Origin: Sporosarcina luteola
Lineage (GTDB): Bacteria > Bacillota > Bacilli > Bacillales_A > Planococcaceae
DNA: 54,861 nucleotides
Direction: 5' to 3'
NCBI RefSeq assembly: GCF_023715535.1
Contig: NZ_JAMBOI010000016.1
Span: 1-54,861, forward strand
This document shows positions 26,331-35,326 of this stretch, piece after piece. The notes below the pieces were generated by a model, which was not told the DNA's origin, did not search any database, and saw nothing but the letters and a program-made list of their open reading frames with translations. The number at the start of each line of letters is the position of its first letter. Positions within the stretch are counted from its first letter, which is position 1. The translations under genes were made by a program, and so were the position numbers.

Positions 26331-26349
26331 GATGAATAAACATTCATTA
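26331..26349. promoter_or_regulatory. FadR-box-like site upstream of yhaR
   Basis: On the minus strand TGAATGTTTATTCATC matches the B. subtilis FadR consensus (TGAATGANTANTCATTCA, from memory) well in the left half and centre. It lies upstream of an acyl-CoA-type gene, a plausible target of a TetR-family fatty-acid regulator. Confidence 0.45.
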
Positions 26350-26392
26350 GTACTTATTCGTTGATTATCGAGAAATTCCTTCTTAAATCGAA

Positions 26393-26427
26393 ATAAAAAC
26401 CTTAACACTTTTAGAGTGCCAAGGTTT
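26393..26427 (-). terminator. Terminator after hemZ
   Basis: On the minus strand AAACCTT..CACT pairs with AGTG..AAGGTTT and is followed by TTATTT, 10 nt past the hemZ stop. Confidence 0.8.
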
Positions 26428-26436
26428 ACTTCTGCT

Positions 26437-27945
26437 TCAGTCTACTTGAATGGCTTGAGGGAAAATCCGTTCAAGATGTTCGATTTTCTTTTCTATATAT
26501 TCTTCAAACGTAAGGATATATGCAGCGGGGTCTTTCGGATTTTGGAACTGAGTGATTTTCCCAGTAGCCGGATCCATGAATTTACTGGATGCCCCGCAAC
26601 CGATTCCGATGATCGTTTGGACTTCCTCCATGATAATAATATTGTATATACTTTCTTCGCCGGGTTTCGCGTATCCTACGTTCTCCAAGTTGCCGAGGAT
26701 GTTTTTTTGGCGATACAAATAATAAGGGACATAGCCGTTTTCTTTCGTCCATTGCTCCCCCATCTCCATCATCTGTTCAACCGTTTCCCTGTCAGCCACT
26801 TTATATTTCTCTTTGTTCCGCGTCATTTCGGAAGCCCGTTTAAATGAAAGCGTATGGACTGTCAGAGACTCCGGCTGCATTTTCGCCGTTTCGTCAAGCG
26901 AGTGGCGGAATTCTTCCAGCCCTTCATTCGGCAAGCCGATGATCAAATCCATATTGATGTTTTTCATCCCCATATTCCGGGACAGCCAGAATTTATCGAT
27001 CGTTTCTTGAACGGAATGATGCCTTCCGATCGCTTTCAACGTTTCATCCGTATACGACTGCGGATTGACACTGATCCGATCAATTCCCCATTTTTTCAGA
27101 ACATCGATTTTGGCAGGAGTGATCGTGTCCGGACGTCCTGCTTCGACAGTAACTTCCCTTACTTCCTTCATATGTGGGAACGAATCATACATTGTCTGAT
27201 AAAGGGCATCCATTTCGTCCGCTTCGATGGAAGTCGGCGTGCCTCCGCCGAAATAGATTGTCGTAATCTTAATGTCACGCTCCGTCAACCACTTCCCGAT
27301 TTCGCGGATTTCTTCATGCAGACCGTCGAGAAATGATTCGACACGTCCGTTTTTCCGATGGATGGCGTAAGCCGGAAATGTGCAATATGCACATTTTGTC
27401 GGACAGAACGGGATGCCGATGTAAATGCTCACATCGTTTTGAATCTGATGCAAGTCCGGAATCGCCTGGAGCTGAACATTTTCAATCGTTGCCAACAGCT
27501 CACTCTTCTCTTCGGAAATCCGGTGTTTTTCCATTAAAAGATGTTTTGCCTCTTCGACGTTGTGACCTTGCTGGCGGTATTTATGGAAAAGTTTCATCGG
27601 ACGGATTCCGGTGAGGATTCCCCATGATTGTTTCATTCCGGTGAGCTGCTCCAAAACTTCAAGGAAAACGTGGGAATAAATCCGTTTCAGCTGACGGGTC
27701 TCGGTTTCCGTAGAATCGGTTGTCAATTGTTCAGAAAAAGTGGCGCTGAATTCATTGCCGTCATGCGTTAGATGGGCGTGTCCTACAATTGCTGAACCGT
27801 CTTTATTTATGGATAGATCTATAAGTATTCCTTCTTCGTCGGGATCAGTACTCACTTTAGATTGCTCGAAGAATAGATTAGCTAGATGGGTGAACATCCG
27901 GATCCAATCTTGTTCAAATGATTTTGTAAGGATTATTTTCTGCAT
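26437..27945 (-). CDS. hemZ: Oxygen-independent coproporphyrinogen III dehydrogenase-like HemZ
   Basis: The 502-aa radical-SAM protein has Cys181, Cys185 and Cys188 in FCPTKCAYCTF, binding the [4Fe-4S] cluster. GGGTPTS follows the cluster motif, and a long N-terminal extension of about 170 residues is typical of HemZ as opposed to HemN. In Bacillus HemZ supports haem synthesis under low oxygen. TTGGAG precedes the ATG. It has its own terminator and lies near yhaR as in B. subtilis. Confidence 0.93.
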   Translation of the reverse strand: MQKIILTKSFEQDWIRMFTHLANLFFEQSKVSTDPDEEGILIDLSINKDGSAIVGHAHLTHDGNEFSATFSEQLTTDSTETETRQLKRIYSHVFLEVLEQLTGMKQSWGILTGIRPMKLFHKYRQQGHNVEEAKHLLMEKHRISEEKSELLATIENVQLQAIPDLHQIQNDVSIYIGIPFCPTKCAYCTFPAYAIHRKNGRVESFLDGLHEEIREIGKWLTERDIKITTIYFGGGTPTSIEADEMDALYQTMYDSFPHMKEVREVTVEAGRPDTITPAKIDVLKKWGIDRISVNPQSYTDETLKAIGRHHSVQETIDKFWLSRNMGMKNINMDLIIGLPNEGLEEFRHSLDETAKMQPESLTVHTLSFKRASEMTRNKEKYKVADRETVEQMMEMGEQWTKENGYVPYYLYRQKNILGNLENVGYAKPGEESIYNIIIMEEVQTIIGIGCGASSKFMDPATGKITQFQNPKDPAAYILTFEEYIEKKIEHLERIFPQAIQVD

Positions 27946-27989
27946 GGTTTACTCCAACTTTCATCATTGACTAACTGAAATAATAACAC

Positions 27990-28014
27990 AAAAAAACCGG
28001 CTGAGCCGGTTTTA
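27990..28014 (-). terminator. Terminator overlapping the yheA stop codon
   Basis: AAAACCGGC and GCCGGTTTT pair around TGA. The minus-strand T-run (TTTTTTTG) follows, and the yheA stop codon lies inside the first arm. Confidence 0.85.
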
Positions 28015-28362
28015 TTGCATACTTTCATACATTTCCTGAACCGGCTTCATTAAGACACGGTTCACTTCTTCAATCAGGCCACTCAGCTTCATTTCTGCTT
28101 GAAGCATTTGCATGATCTTTACGTTTTGCTGGGCTAGTTGTGCTGTCTTTTGTGCATACTCCAGCTCTTCATGCGCAATTTCTTCGCCTTGCATCTGCTT
28201 TTGCTGAAGATCCATTTGAATTTTACGGAAGCTCTTGAAGAGCTCAAGCGCCTGCTCATCGTTCTTCACTTCCTCAATCGCGTTTTTCACCTCTGCAAAT
28301 TCGTCAGTCTTCCGTAGTGTCGACTCCAATTTGTTCAAATCATCATAAATATTAACAGCCAT
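28012..28362 (-). CDS. yheA: YheA, YlbF/YmcA-family helical protein
   Basis: The 116-aa all-helical protein has the typical DEQALELFKSFRKIQMDLQQ and YAQKTAQLAQQNVKIMQMLQ segments of the UPF0342/YheA branch. This branch is related to YlbF and YmcA, which act in the RNase Y-specificity complex. YheA itself has no firm role. It starts at ATG after AGGGGG and follows yheB by 12 nt, so the two form an operon. Confidence 0.9.
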   Translation of the reverse strand: MAVNIYDDLNKLESTLRKTDEFAEVKNAIEEVKNDEQALELFKSFRKIQMDLQQKQMQGEEIAHEELEYAQKTAQLAQQNVKIMQMLQAEMKLSGLIEEVNRVLMKPVQEMYESMQ

Positions 28363-28374
28363 TAATTATTCCCC

Positions 28375-29523
28375 CTATGATAAGTTTGTGAAAAAGACGA
28401 TCATGCCTTGCACAATCCCGATGATGCCGCCTAAAAAAGCACCAAGGACTGTAATCATTTTAAATTCGCGCCTCGAAATGCCAAGGACGAGATCTTCCAG
28501 TACAGAAACCGGGAACGTATCTACCTGCTCCTTGACAATTTCGTCTAGCTTCAGCTTTTTCAACGATTCCTCCAGTTGCTTTTGGGCTTGATCGAAAGCG
28601 AATTGCATCACTTTCGGCGTCAAATTTTCTGCGGTCCACTCGGAACCTTTTGGCCAGTAATCATGGACTGTTTTATCCAAACGGCTATCTAACGCAAGTT
28701 CCTTGTTAGCATATGCTTTAATGGAAGTGAACAGTCCCTCCCAATCGAATCCGGCAAGCAGTTCTTCCATCGGACGCTTTTGCAGCTTTGTAAATTCCTT
28801 GTCGATCAATGAATGCAGCAGATCGTACGTGCCTGGCGCATTGATGAATTTCAATGCTTCGCGCTGCACTTTCTCAACGAGCGAGTTGGAATCACCGAAG
28901 AACATGTTCAACATGCCGCCAAATGTCCCTTTCGACTCGAGAAAGTCATTGATCAGTTTTTGGAACATCACTTTCCCTTCAGACGAATCCACAAATTGCC
29001 CGGCCCGCTGCAGGATATAGTTTGTCACTACAGGAATATGTGCTTTCGCCCGTTCCTGCCACTCCACAGGGACAATCTCTTCAATCGTGCCCGATGTAAA
29101 TTTCGTGCGCACGCTAATGAGCTGGGCATCGATAAGTGATTCGATTCTCCGCTCGGCTTTCTCGACAATGTCATGAGCGCCCGCCACTTGCAGCCAATCA
29201 TGCAATGTCTTGTCCGAATGAAGCACATGCTCTTCCATCTTGCTTTGGAGGAATGCCTCTGCTTTTCTTTCCATTTCAGGTGTCAATAATTTATTGCGCA
29301 ATACATCGGGAGTCACTAAATAGTTCGTGACTGTCCTCCCTAGTTGCACGGCAAGTTCATCACGCCGCTTTGGAATCAACCCTGGCGTAAAAGGGAGACG
29401 CCATTTTCCAATATATTTCGCCTCATGGGGTCTGAACAGCATCTTGATCGCCAAGTGATTCGTAAATCCCCCAATCAACGCCCCGATTAAAGCCATAAAC
29501 AACAATGTCCATAAGAAATTCAT
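28375..29523 (-). CDS. yheB: YheB, DUF445-family membrane protein
   Basis: The 382-aa protein has an N-terminal hydrophobic helix with GALIGGFTNHLAIKMLFRPH and a C-terminal one (about residues 360-380, AFLGGIIGIVQGMIVFF). A long helical region lies between them. This hairpin-like arrangement is DUF445. Family members are found in the spore or vegetative membrane and have no known activity. AAGGTGA precedes the ATG. It is the first gene of the yheB-yheA pair, as in B. subtilis. Confidence 0.9.
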   Translation of the reverse strand: MNFLWTLLFMALIGALIGGFTNHLAIKMLFRPHEAKYIGKWRLPFTPGLIPKRRDELAVQLGRTVTNYLVTPDVLRNKLLTPEMERKAEAFLQSKMEEHVLHSDKTLHDWLQVAGAHDIVEKAERRIESLIDAQLISVRTKFTSGTIEEIVPVEWQERAKAHIPVVTNYILQRAGQFVDSSEGKVMFQKLINDFLESKGTFGGMLNMFFGDSNSLVEKVQREALKFINAPGTYDLLHSLIDKEFTKLQKRPMEELLAGFDWEGLFTSIKAYANKELALDSRLDKTVHDYWPKGSEWTAENLTPKVMQFAFDQAQKQLEESLKKLKLDEIVKEQVDTFPVSVLEDLVLGISRREFKMITVLGAFLGGIIGIVQGMIVFFTNLS

Positions 29524-29638
29524 CGCTTCACCTTATTTCCGATTCGTTCGGTTTTCATTATAACAGAAGGAGTTGATTTGGAAAAAGTTTTCGATATGGT
29601 AGAGCTTGTTGTATCTGAGTGATCAAAAACAAAAGAAT

Positions 29639-29670
29639 AAAGCCGTTTGCAGAAAACTGCAATCGGCTTT
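29639..29670 (-). terminator. Terminator after the VOC gene
   Basis: AAAGCCG.TTGCAG pairs with CTGCAA.CGGCTTT. On the minus strand TTTATTCTTTTG follows, just past the stop at 29678. Confidence 0.85.
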
Positions 29671-29677
29671 TCATCAT

Positions 29678-30334
29678 TTATTCGAATGAAAGTCTTCCTT
29701 CTTCATCCACTTTTAAATATGCCTCATTCCAGGTCAGTTCAAGCGGATATGCTTCCGATACTTTTTTTGAAAAATACCAGCGACGGCCTAACGGAGCGAG
29801 AAGGATGTAATTATCACCGCGTCCAAGAAAATTCAGTTCATCCGGTTCCACTTCGGTGCCATTACGGAGCGGAATTCCGAGATCTTGCAGTTCATCGCCC
29901 ACTTCGACGACATGCGGTGTCGTTATACCGACTTCGCTAATATTCAAGAATGATTCTTTTGTCAAATCACCAAATAGATCCCGTTTTCTTCGGCCAATCA
30001 ACTCAACGATATTGCCGACCGGGTCTTCAAAGTACATTGCATCTGCGTCAAAGCTCGGGAAGTACACTTCGTCCCGTCCTTCTTCACGGTTCAGTGTCAC
30101 GCGATCCAGCATCCAGTATTTCATCATGGAAAATTGATTGCCTGGGATGTTGATGGCGAAATGATAGAATGCCGGTTTTTCACTTTGCTTGAATGTTAGA
30201 TGTGATTCGCCGATCCTCACGGTGAACTGCTCAGCTGTCGACTCCATCACATCAAGTTCCAACACGTTTCCGTAAAAACGTCGTAATGCTTTTAGGTTGT
30301 TTGTATATAATGTAGCGGCCTTGATCATCTTCAC
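29678..30334 (-). CDS. VOC (glyoxalase/dioxygenase) superfamily protein
   Basis: The 218-aa protein has two VOC-type beta-alpha-beta units. LYTNNLKALRRFYGNVLEL opens the first, FHFAINIP lies in the middle, and MYFEDPVGNIVELIGR carries the metal-ligand Glu. The second half begins near ISEVGITTPHVVEV. Members include ring-cleavage dioxygenases and resistance proteins; the substrate cannot be inferred. GTG 30334 overlaps the preceding stop by four bases. An ATG two codons later is an alternative. Confidence 0.8.
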   Translation of the reverse strand: MKMIKAATLYTNNLKALRRFYGNVLELDVMESTAEQFTVRIGESHLTFKQSEKPAFYHFAINIPGNQFSMMKYWMLDRVTLNREEGRDEVYFPSFDADAMYFEDPVGNIVELIGRRKRDLFGDLTKESFLNISEVGITTPHVVEVGDELQDLGIPLRNGTEVEPDELNFLGRGDNYILLAPLGRRWYFSKKVSEAYPLELTWNEAYLKVDEEGRLSFE

Positions 30335-30621
30335 TTTTCCCCTATCTCTACTTCTTTATTTATTTTATTCAACCCTTTGTAAATCAATAAAAGAACAACG
30401 TAAATAAGTAATGCCCCAATTACTAAGTTCCATAAGTCGAAGAAAACATATCTGAAATGGTCTGGATGAAATAGTTCCGATGCGAATGAAATAGGAGTCT
30501 GTCCATTATACTCTATCCATACCAACGGCCATCCGAATCCATATTCAGTTCCCGGAAGGATTAATGCTGAAGCCACAGCAAGGATGACACTCAGTGCAAA
30601 CATCTTTTTGTATTTCAACAA
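30331..30621 (-). CDS. Small two-TM membrane protein upstream of the VOC gene
   Basis: The 96-aa product starts at TTG 30621, 8 nt after a G-run. It has hydrophobic helices at about residues 7-24 and 62-82, with an extracytoplasmic loop containing WIEYNGQTPISFASELFHPD. Its stop overlaps the VOC start, so the two are coupled. I do not recognise the family. Confidence 0.6.
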   Translation of the reverse strand: MLKYKKMFALSVILAVASALILPGTEYGFGWPLVWIEYNGQTPISFASELFHPDHFRYVFFDLWNLVIGALLIYVVLLLIYKGLNKINKEVEIGEK

Positions 30622-30728
30622 ACTCTCTTCCCCCCTCTAGGAATAGTGCGGGACAATTTTAAGAATTCTTGATAAACTACTATACAACTATCTTACCATA
30701 AATTATGAAAGAAAATGGAGTGATTCTT

Positions 30729-31748
30729 ATGATCCGCTATCCGAATCCTTTGCAACAGGGAAATACAATTGGCGTGACGGCGCCGTCTTCAGGTGTTGAT
30801 GAAAGTCTTCACCATCTTGTTCATCATGCAAAACGCCAGTTTGAGAAAAGGGGATACCGAGTGAATGTCGGTGATACTGTGTGGACACAAAACAAGTCTG
30901 CTTCAGCAGAGAAAGAAATCCGTGCGGCTGAGCTAATGGCTATGTTCAAAAATCCGGAAATCAGTACAATCATTCCTCCATGGGGCGGGGAAATCCTGAT
31001 GGAGATTTTGCCTCTCATTAACTGGGAGGACATTGACCCTAAATGGATTTTAGGTTATTCAGATACGAGCACCTTCCTTTTTGCGCTGACAGTGAAAACC
31101 GGTATTGCGACCGCGCACGGACCGAACTTCGTCGAATTGCGCAGCGATGTATGGGAGCCTGTTGCAAGTAAATTCATGGATATCTTACAAGCGACTGCGG
31201 GATCAGATATTGAGCAACATTCATCTGCAAAGTTCCAATCCAAATGGCAACATGATGCGCCGGATGATCCGTATGTCTATAAATTGGATTCACCGACTGA
31301 ATGGAAGTCGCTCGGATCAGGAAACGTTGAATTGGAAGGGCGCTTTTTAGGGGGCTGTATGGATACGATCCGTCACCTTGTAGGAAGCCCCTATGGTGAT
31401 ATTGCTTCATTCCAGAAAAACTTTTTGAACGAAGAGCCGATTTTATGGTATTTCGAGAACTGTGAAATGAACGCCACCGATTTCCACCGGACAATGCTTC
31501 AGTTTGTCTATGCAGGATGGTTTGAAAACTCAACGGGCATCATCTTCGGTCGCTCCCCTGCCGGTCAAGAAGTTAAAGGATTCACCGTATTGGATTCAAT
31601 GGAAAGAATAAAAGAGCTGACCGGATTGCCGATCGTTTACGATGCCGATGTAGGTCATGTGCCTCCGCAAATTACATTTGTAAACGGGGCAAGCGGAAGA
31701 GTGACTGTGGAAAACGGAAAAGGAAAAGTCAAAACTACGCTTCGATAA
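30729..31748 (+). CDS. S66-family (LD-carboxypeptidase/MccF-like) serine peptidase
   Basis: The 339-aa protein starts at ATG 30729 (TGGAGTG 6 nt upstream). It has the S66 fold signatures: GVTAPSSGV at the N-terminus, nucleophile Ser in LGYSDTS, and the catalytic His in DVGHVPPQITFVNG. Family members are LD-carboxypeptidases of cell-wall recycling or MccF-type hydrolases that destroy peptide-nucleotide toxins. The PPWGGE and NFVELR segments are closer to the MccF-like branch by impression only. It opens a plus-strand run with the next two genes. Confidence 0.85.
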   Translation: MIRYPNPLQQGNTIGVTAPSSGVDESLHHLVHHAKRQFEKRGYRVNVGDTVWTQNKSASAEKEIRAAELMAMFKNPEISTIIPPWGGEILMEILPLINWEDIDPKWILGYSDTSTFLFALTVKTGIATAHGPNFVELRSDVWEPVASKFMDILQATAGSDIEQHSSAKFQSKWQHDAPDDPYVYKLDSPTEWKSLGSGNVELEGRFLGGCMDTIRHLVGSPYGDIASFQKNFLNEEPILWYFENCEMNATDFHRTMLQFVYAGWFENSTGIIFGRSPAGQEVKGFTVLDSMERIKELTGLPIVYDADVGHVPPQITFVNGASGRVTVENGKGKVKTTLR

Positions 31749-31822
31749 CCTCTCAACCGGCTGACTTTTCTGTCAGTTAACGATAGAATGGAAGAAAGAT
31801 GTTTTTAAGGGGGAGTACGCCT

Positions 31823-32842
31823 ATGCCAATTTCATTTCGCAAACATGATGAATTTTTCACTTTCCATGACCCGATGCAAGACGGGAAGTTGATCGACAGA
31901 AAAACTGAAATCAGATTTGATCCGTTAACCGGTGAAACATCCCGTATCATTTTCGACCCGGGTGCGCCATTTGTGCCGAAGGATTATTCGGAACTCGCTA
32001 AGGCGACGGAAGGTAAGAAATGCCCTTTCTGCGCTGAAAACGTATCAAAAATTACGCCACGTTTCCCGGATGAGCTTGTGGAGGGCGGACGGTTTGTCGG
32101 CAAAGAAGCGGTCGTATTTCCGAATTTATTCCCTTACAGCAAGCATAATGCCGTTGTTCGCATGTCCGAGCAACATTATGTGAAGCCCGAAGAATTTACG
32201 GAAGAACTCATTTCGGATTCTTTTAAAGCTGCACATCAGTATATCGAAAAGGTATTGGAGTTCGACGCGAAAACCGAATATGTCTCCATCAATTGGAACT
32301 ACTTGCCGCCTTCGGGAGGAAGCATCCTTCATCCGCATATCCATGTGTTGGCTTCGGAGCAGCCGACGAATTATCAGGCGGCGGTCACATCTAATAGTCA
32401 TGCGTTCTATGAAGTGGAAGGTGTAAATTACTTCACTTCGCTTGTAGCTGAAGAAAGAACAATTGGCGAACGGTGGATCGGCAAAGCAGGCTCCATTGAC
32501 TGGATGCATGCATTTGCTCCGAAGAGCCATTGCGACTTCATCGGAGTTTTCGAAGCGGCTTCCTTCAATGAACTGACAAGTGACAGCTATGAAGACCTTG
32601 CAAAAAGCCTTCTCCGTTTCTTCAGCTATTTCAAGGAAGTTGGATTGGAAAGCTTCAATGCCGCTATGTTCATCCCTGTGAACAAGCATGGCGCAGAGCA
32701 AGTCCATTTCCGCCTGATTCCCCGCATGACAATAGGAGCTTTAGAAACAAGTGATATGAATGTGTTCAATTATTTGCATGGGGAACCTTTATCTTTGAAA
32801 GCTCCTGAAGTGGTAGCTGGCGATGCAGCAAAGTTCTTTTGA
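31823..32842 (+). CDS. GalT-like HIT-superfamily protein
   Basis: The 339-aa protein starts at ATG 31823 after AAGGGGGAG. It has a zinc-type CPFC (Cys67, Cys70) and the histidine triad HPHIH (His170, His172, His174), the arrangement of galactose-1-phosphate uridylyltransferase and relatives. Canonical B. subtilis GalT is of a different, longer type, and no galK or galE is nearby, so a nucleotidyltransferase or hydrolase of unknown substrate is more cautious. It is followed 21 nt later by the binding-protein-like gene. Confidence 0.75.
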   Translation: MPISFRKHDEFFTFHDPMQDGKLIDRKTEIRFDPLTGETSRIIFDPGAPFVPKDYSELAKATEGKKCPFCAENVSKITPRFPDELVEGGRFVGKEAVVFPNLFPYSKHNAVVRMSEQHYVKPEEFTEELISDSFKAAHQYIEKVLEFDAKTEYVSINWNYLPPSGGSILHPHIHVLASEQPTNYQAAVTSNSHAFYEVEGVNYFTSLVAEERTIGERWIGKAGSIDWMHAFAPKSHCDFIGVFEAASFNELTSDSYEDLAKSLLRFFSYFKEVGLESFNAAMFIPVNKHGAEQVHFRLIPRMTIGALETSDMNVFNYLHGEPLSLKAPEVVAGDAAKFF

Positions 32843-32863
32843 AGAAAGGAATGTAGCGTAGTT

Positions 32864-33643
32864 TTGAATAAAACAGTTGTGGATCGAGTCGGACGAAGTG
32901 TCACTTTTAGCTTCCCGCCAAAAAGGATTGTCTCATTATGTCCTGGCATTACCGATACATTATTTTCGCTCAACCTGGATGCGGAAATTGTCGGTCGGAC
33001 CCGTTTTTGCATCCATCCGAAAGGGAAGGTTGAAAATGTACCGGTAGTTGCAGGTACTAAGGACATTAAACTGGAAGCAATTCTAGAAGTACAACCTGAC
33101 CTTATCATCGTTGAAAAAGAGGAAAACACGAAAGAGATTGTGGAAGAGTTGGAGAAGCACTTCCCTGTCTATGTCGCTGAAGTGCAATCGGTGGATGACG
33201 CATTCCGGATGATCGAGGATATAGGAAGCTTGACGGATCGGAACGAAGCCGCCAGTGAATTGGCGGGTGCTATCCGAGAACAATTTGAATCTTTACCTAA
33301 GGCCACTGGGAAGCGTATTGCTTACGTCATTTGGCGGAAACCGTATATGGTTGTCGGGAAAGATACATATATTAATTCGCTACTCGAAAAGATGGGATTC
33401 ATCAATCCGTTCACTGAAGCGGATGGCAGATACCCAGCCGTCACGGCGGATGAATTTCTGCGGGCTGAATTGGACTTTGTATTCCTGTCATCGGAGCCCT
33501 TCCCATTCAAAGAAAAGCATTTAAAAGAGTTTTTAGATATGATGCCAGAAACTGAACCGGTCCTTATCGATGGGGAAATGTTCTGGTATGGACCGAGGAT
33601 GTTAGAGGCCGCAACTTACTTTCAAAAACATTTAGAAATATAA
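32864..33643 (+). CDS. Cytosolic helical-backbone (BtuF/TroA-like) metal or cobalamin receptor
   Basis: The 259-aa protein has the class III substrate-binding fold: PKRIVSLCPGITDTLFSL near the start, a lobe with EVQPDLIIVEKEE, then the helical backbone and IAYVIWRKPYMVVG. It lacks any signal peptide or lipobox, so it should be cytosolic, and no transporter genes are adjacent. The start is TTG 32864; the nearest ribosome site (GAAAGG) is rather far, so initiation may depend on the gene upstream. Ligand unknown. Confidence 0.8.
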   Translation: MNKTVVDRVGRSVTFSFPPKRIVSLCPGITDTLFSLNLDAEIVGRTRFCIHPKGKVENVPVVAGTKDIKLEAILEVQPDLIIVEKEENTKEIVEELEKHFPVYVAEVQSVDDAFRMIEDIGSLTDRNEAASELAGAIREQFESLPKATGKRIAYVIWRKPYMVVGKDTYINSLLEKMGFINPFTEADGRYPAVTADEFLRAELDFVFLSSEPFPFKEKHLKEFLDMMPETEPVLIDGEMFWYGPRMLEAATYFQKHLEI

Positions 33644-33648
33644 TAAAC

Positions 33649-33681
33649 AAAAGCCACCATCAACTTCGATGCTGGCTTTTT
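33649..33681. terminator. Bidirectional terminator between the receptor gene and the serine hydrolase
   Basis: AAAAGCCA..ATC pairs with GAT..TGGCTTTTT; T-rich tails are present in both directions for two converging genes. Confidence 0.8.
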
Positions 33682-33687
33682 GATTCA

Positions 33688-34998
33688 TTACAAATCGGAG
33701 AGCTCTTTCTGAATCCTTAGGCGATACTCTTCATTTCCAAGTACTTTTGATTCAAACGAATTAACATTGTTTCGAATGAGCATTCCTTGCCAAATGCTTA
33801 ATTCATCGGTGAAGATAACCATTTCAATTTTATCGCCATTATGATTTTCTGCGTACATTGCGTCGTTTAATATGAATGCAGTCGATCCGCCTTTTGCACC
33901 AAGATGTACAAAACGCTTCTTGTTGCCTTCGTTGAGTTGCATCGGCCACTCCAGTAAATCCCTTACTGTTTCAGCAGCGTCCTCAGGAAGTTGATCATTC
34001 GAAATCATCCCTAATAACTTCCCGTAATCATTTGCAGATGCGCCGATTAGGCGATTCGACCATACTTTTTGTACCTTTAATGGCAAATCAAAAGTATAAT
34101 CTTCAATCTTGATTACCCCTTCCTTCAGCTGAGTACTTAAATGCATCGCTAACTCTCGATATTGCTTAGGCGGCATTGCTTCAAGCTCGCTAATTAGTTC
34201 CTCGTTGTTCTGCGACTCGTTTTTCCAGTATTCCGGAATAAGAAGCGCACTAACAATCGGATAAACTTCCTCGTGCTTCGTAAGACCAAGTGCTTTTGCC
34301 TGATCATTAATCGCATCTATGCCTAGCAAATCAATTAAATAATCTGTATTGGCATTGGAGCTATAGGTTACCATTCCTTTTGCGACATCATGCAGTGTTA
34401 CTTCATTTCCCTTAACTTTGCCTTCATTACCCATCGCTTTCAGCCACTCTTCATGTGCATTGCCATCCGTCCCTTTATAATAATGCCGGGATAGCTCATC
34501 CAAGGATACTCGGCTATTTTTATCCAACAATCCTTCATCTATTTGCAGCGCATATTCGACAGCAATCAACATCTTTACTGTGCTTGCCAATGGACGTACT
34601 ACATCCGATTGATAAGTGATTAATTCAACGCCATTTTCCGCCAAGTAAAAAGATGTAGTTTGCGGATTTTCTTTTAAATGTTTTAAAACATAATCAGGAT
34701 TATCTCGAAACACGGAATAGACTGCAATCCCAATAACAAGAATAATTGCCCCATACGTTAGTAATCTCTTCTTTGTATACGTCTTTTTATTGAAGAGAAT
34801 CATAGCAATAATCCCTACAACAAAGGCAAACAAATAATTCACATTAAACAATAGGACCGCAATAATAATCGATAGCGCGATTACTTCTGTCACAATAACT
34901 CTTCTTATTTCCTCTTTCGTCCTATTCTCTTTTTTAAGTAAAGACAAAGGCGTAACAATAATAATTCCCAACATCCCAATCCAAGCATAAATGTTCAT
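33688..34998 (-). CDS. Membrane-anchored class A beta-lactamase/PBP-like serine hydrolase
   Basis: The 436-aa protein has three or four N-terminal hydrophobic segments (first about 100 residues) and then a serine-hydrolase domain. The motifs are S139-T-V-K142 (SxxK), S213-S-N215 (SxN) and KGG near residue 374 in HLGAKGGSTAF. The domain should face outward. It is unusual in having several helices before the catalytic part. GGGGAGTGA precedes the ATG. It follows the XRE/membrane module B by 23 nt and is likely co-expressed. Beta-lactam resistance is possible but not shown. Confidence 0.8.
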   Translation of the reverse strand: MNIYAWIGMLGIIIVTPLSLLKKENRTKEEIRRVIVTEVIALSIIIAVLLFNVNYLFAFVVGIIAMILFNKKTYTKKRLLTYGAIILVIGIAVYSVFRDNPDYVLKHLKENPQTTSFYLAENGVELITYQSDVVRPLASTVKMLIAVEYALQIDEGLLDKNSRVSLDELSRHYYKGTDGNAHEEWLKAMGNEGKVKGNEVTLHDVAKGMVTYSSNANTDYLIDLLGIDAINDQAKALGLTKHEEVYPIVSALLIPEYWKNESQNNEELISELEAMPPKQYRELAMHLSTQLKEGVIKIEDYTFDLPLKVQKVWSNRLIGASANDYGKLLGMISNDQLPEDAAETVRDLLEWPMQLNEGNKKRFVHLGAKGGSTAFILNDAMYAENHNGDKIEMVIFTDELSIWQGMLIRNNVNSFESKVLGNEEYRLRIQKELSDL

Positions 34999-35021
34999 AC
35001 AGTCACTCCCCTATTGGCAAC

Positions 35022-35324
35022 TTAGTATTTTCTTTTTAACACCGATATGATGAGACCATGAAGAATCATTAAACCTGAAATTAAAAACCAAATAACTAAT
35101 TTGTATGTATCGTAATCTAGGTGACTGATGAAATGATCATACAACTCGATTAAAAACCATCCTAACGGCATTAAAGGGAACACTAATCCATAGGATTTAT
35201 TTGAAATGCTTCTCCCCCGCTCATCTTTATTCTCGTCGCCCATTTCGAATTTCAGTGAAATAAAGACCGCGATAAAGAAAATGAGTACATATATAATACG
35301 TAGAACAGCTAAAAAAACCTCCAT
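35022..35324 (-). CDS. Small membrane protein paired with an XRE regulator (module B)
   Basis: The 100-aa product starts at ATG 35324 (7 nt after GGGGAGG; the ATG at 35330 is too close). Three hydrophobic segments are visible, with a DENKDERGRSISNKSYG loop after the first. The DER motif after helix one parallels the partner in module A (KERIFDERYANL). The regulator gene ends 2 nt upstream. Function unknown. Confidence 0.7.
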   Translation of the reverse strand: MEVFLAVLRIIYVLIFFIAVFISLKFEMGDENKDERGRSISNKSYGLVFPLMPLGWFLIELYDHFISHLDYDTYKLVIWFLISGLMILHGLIISVLKRKY

Positions 35325-35326
35325 TT

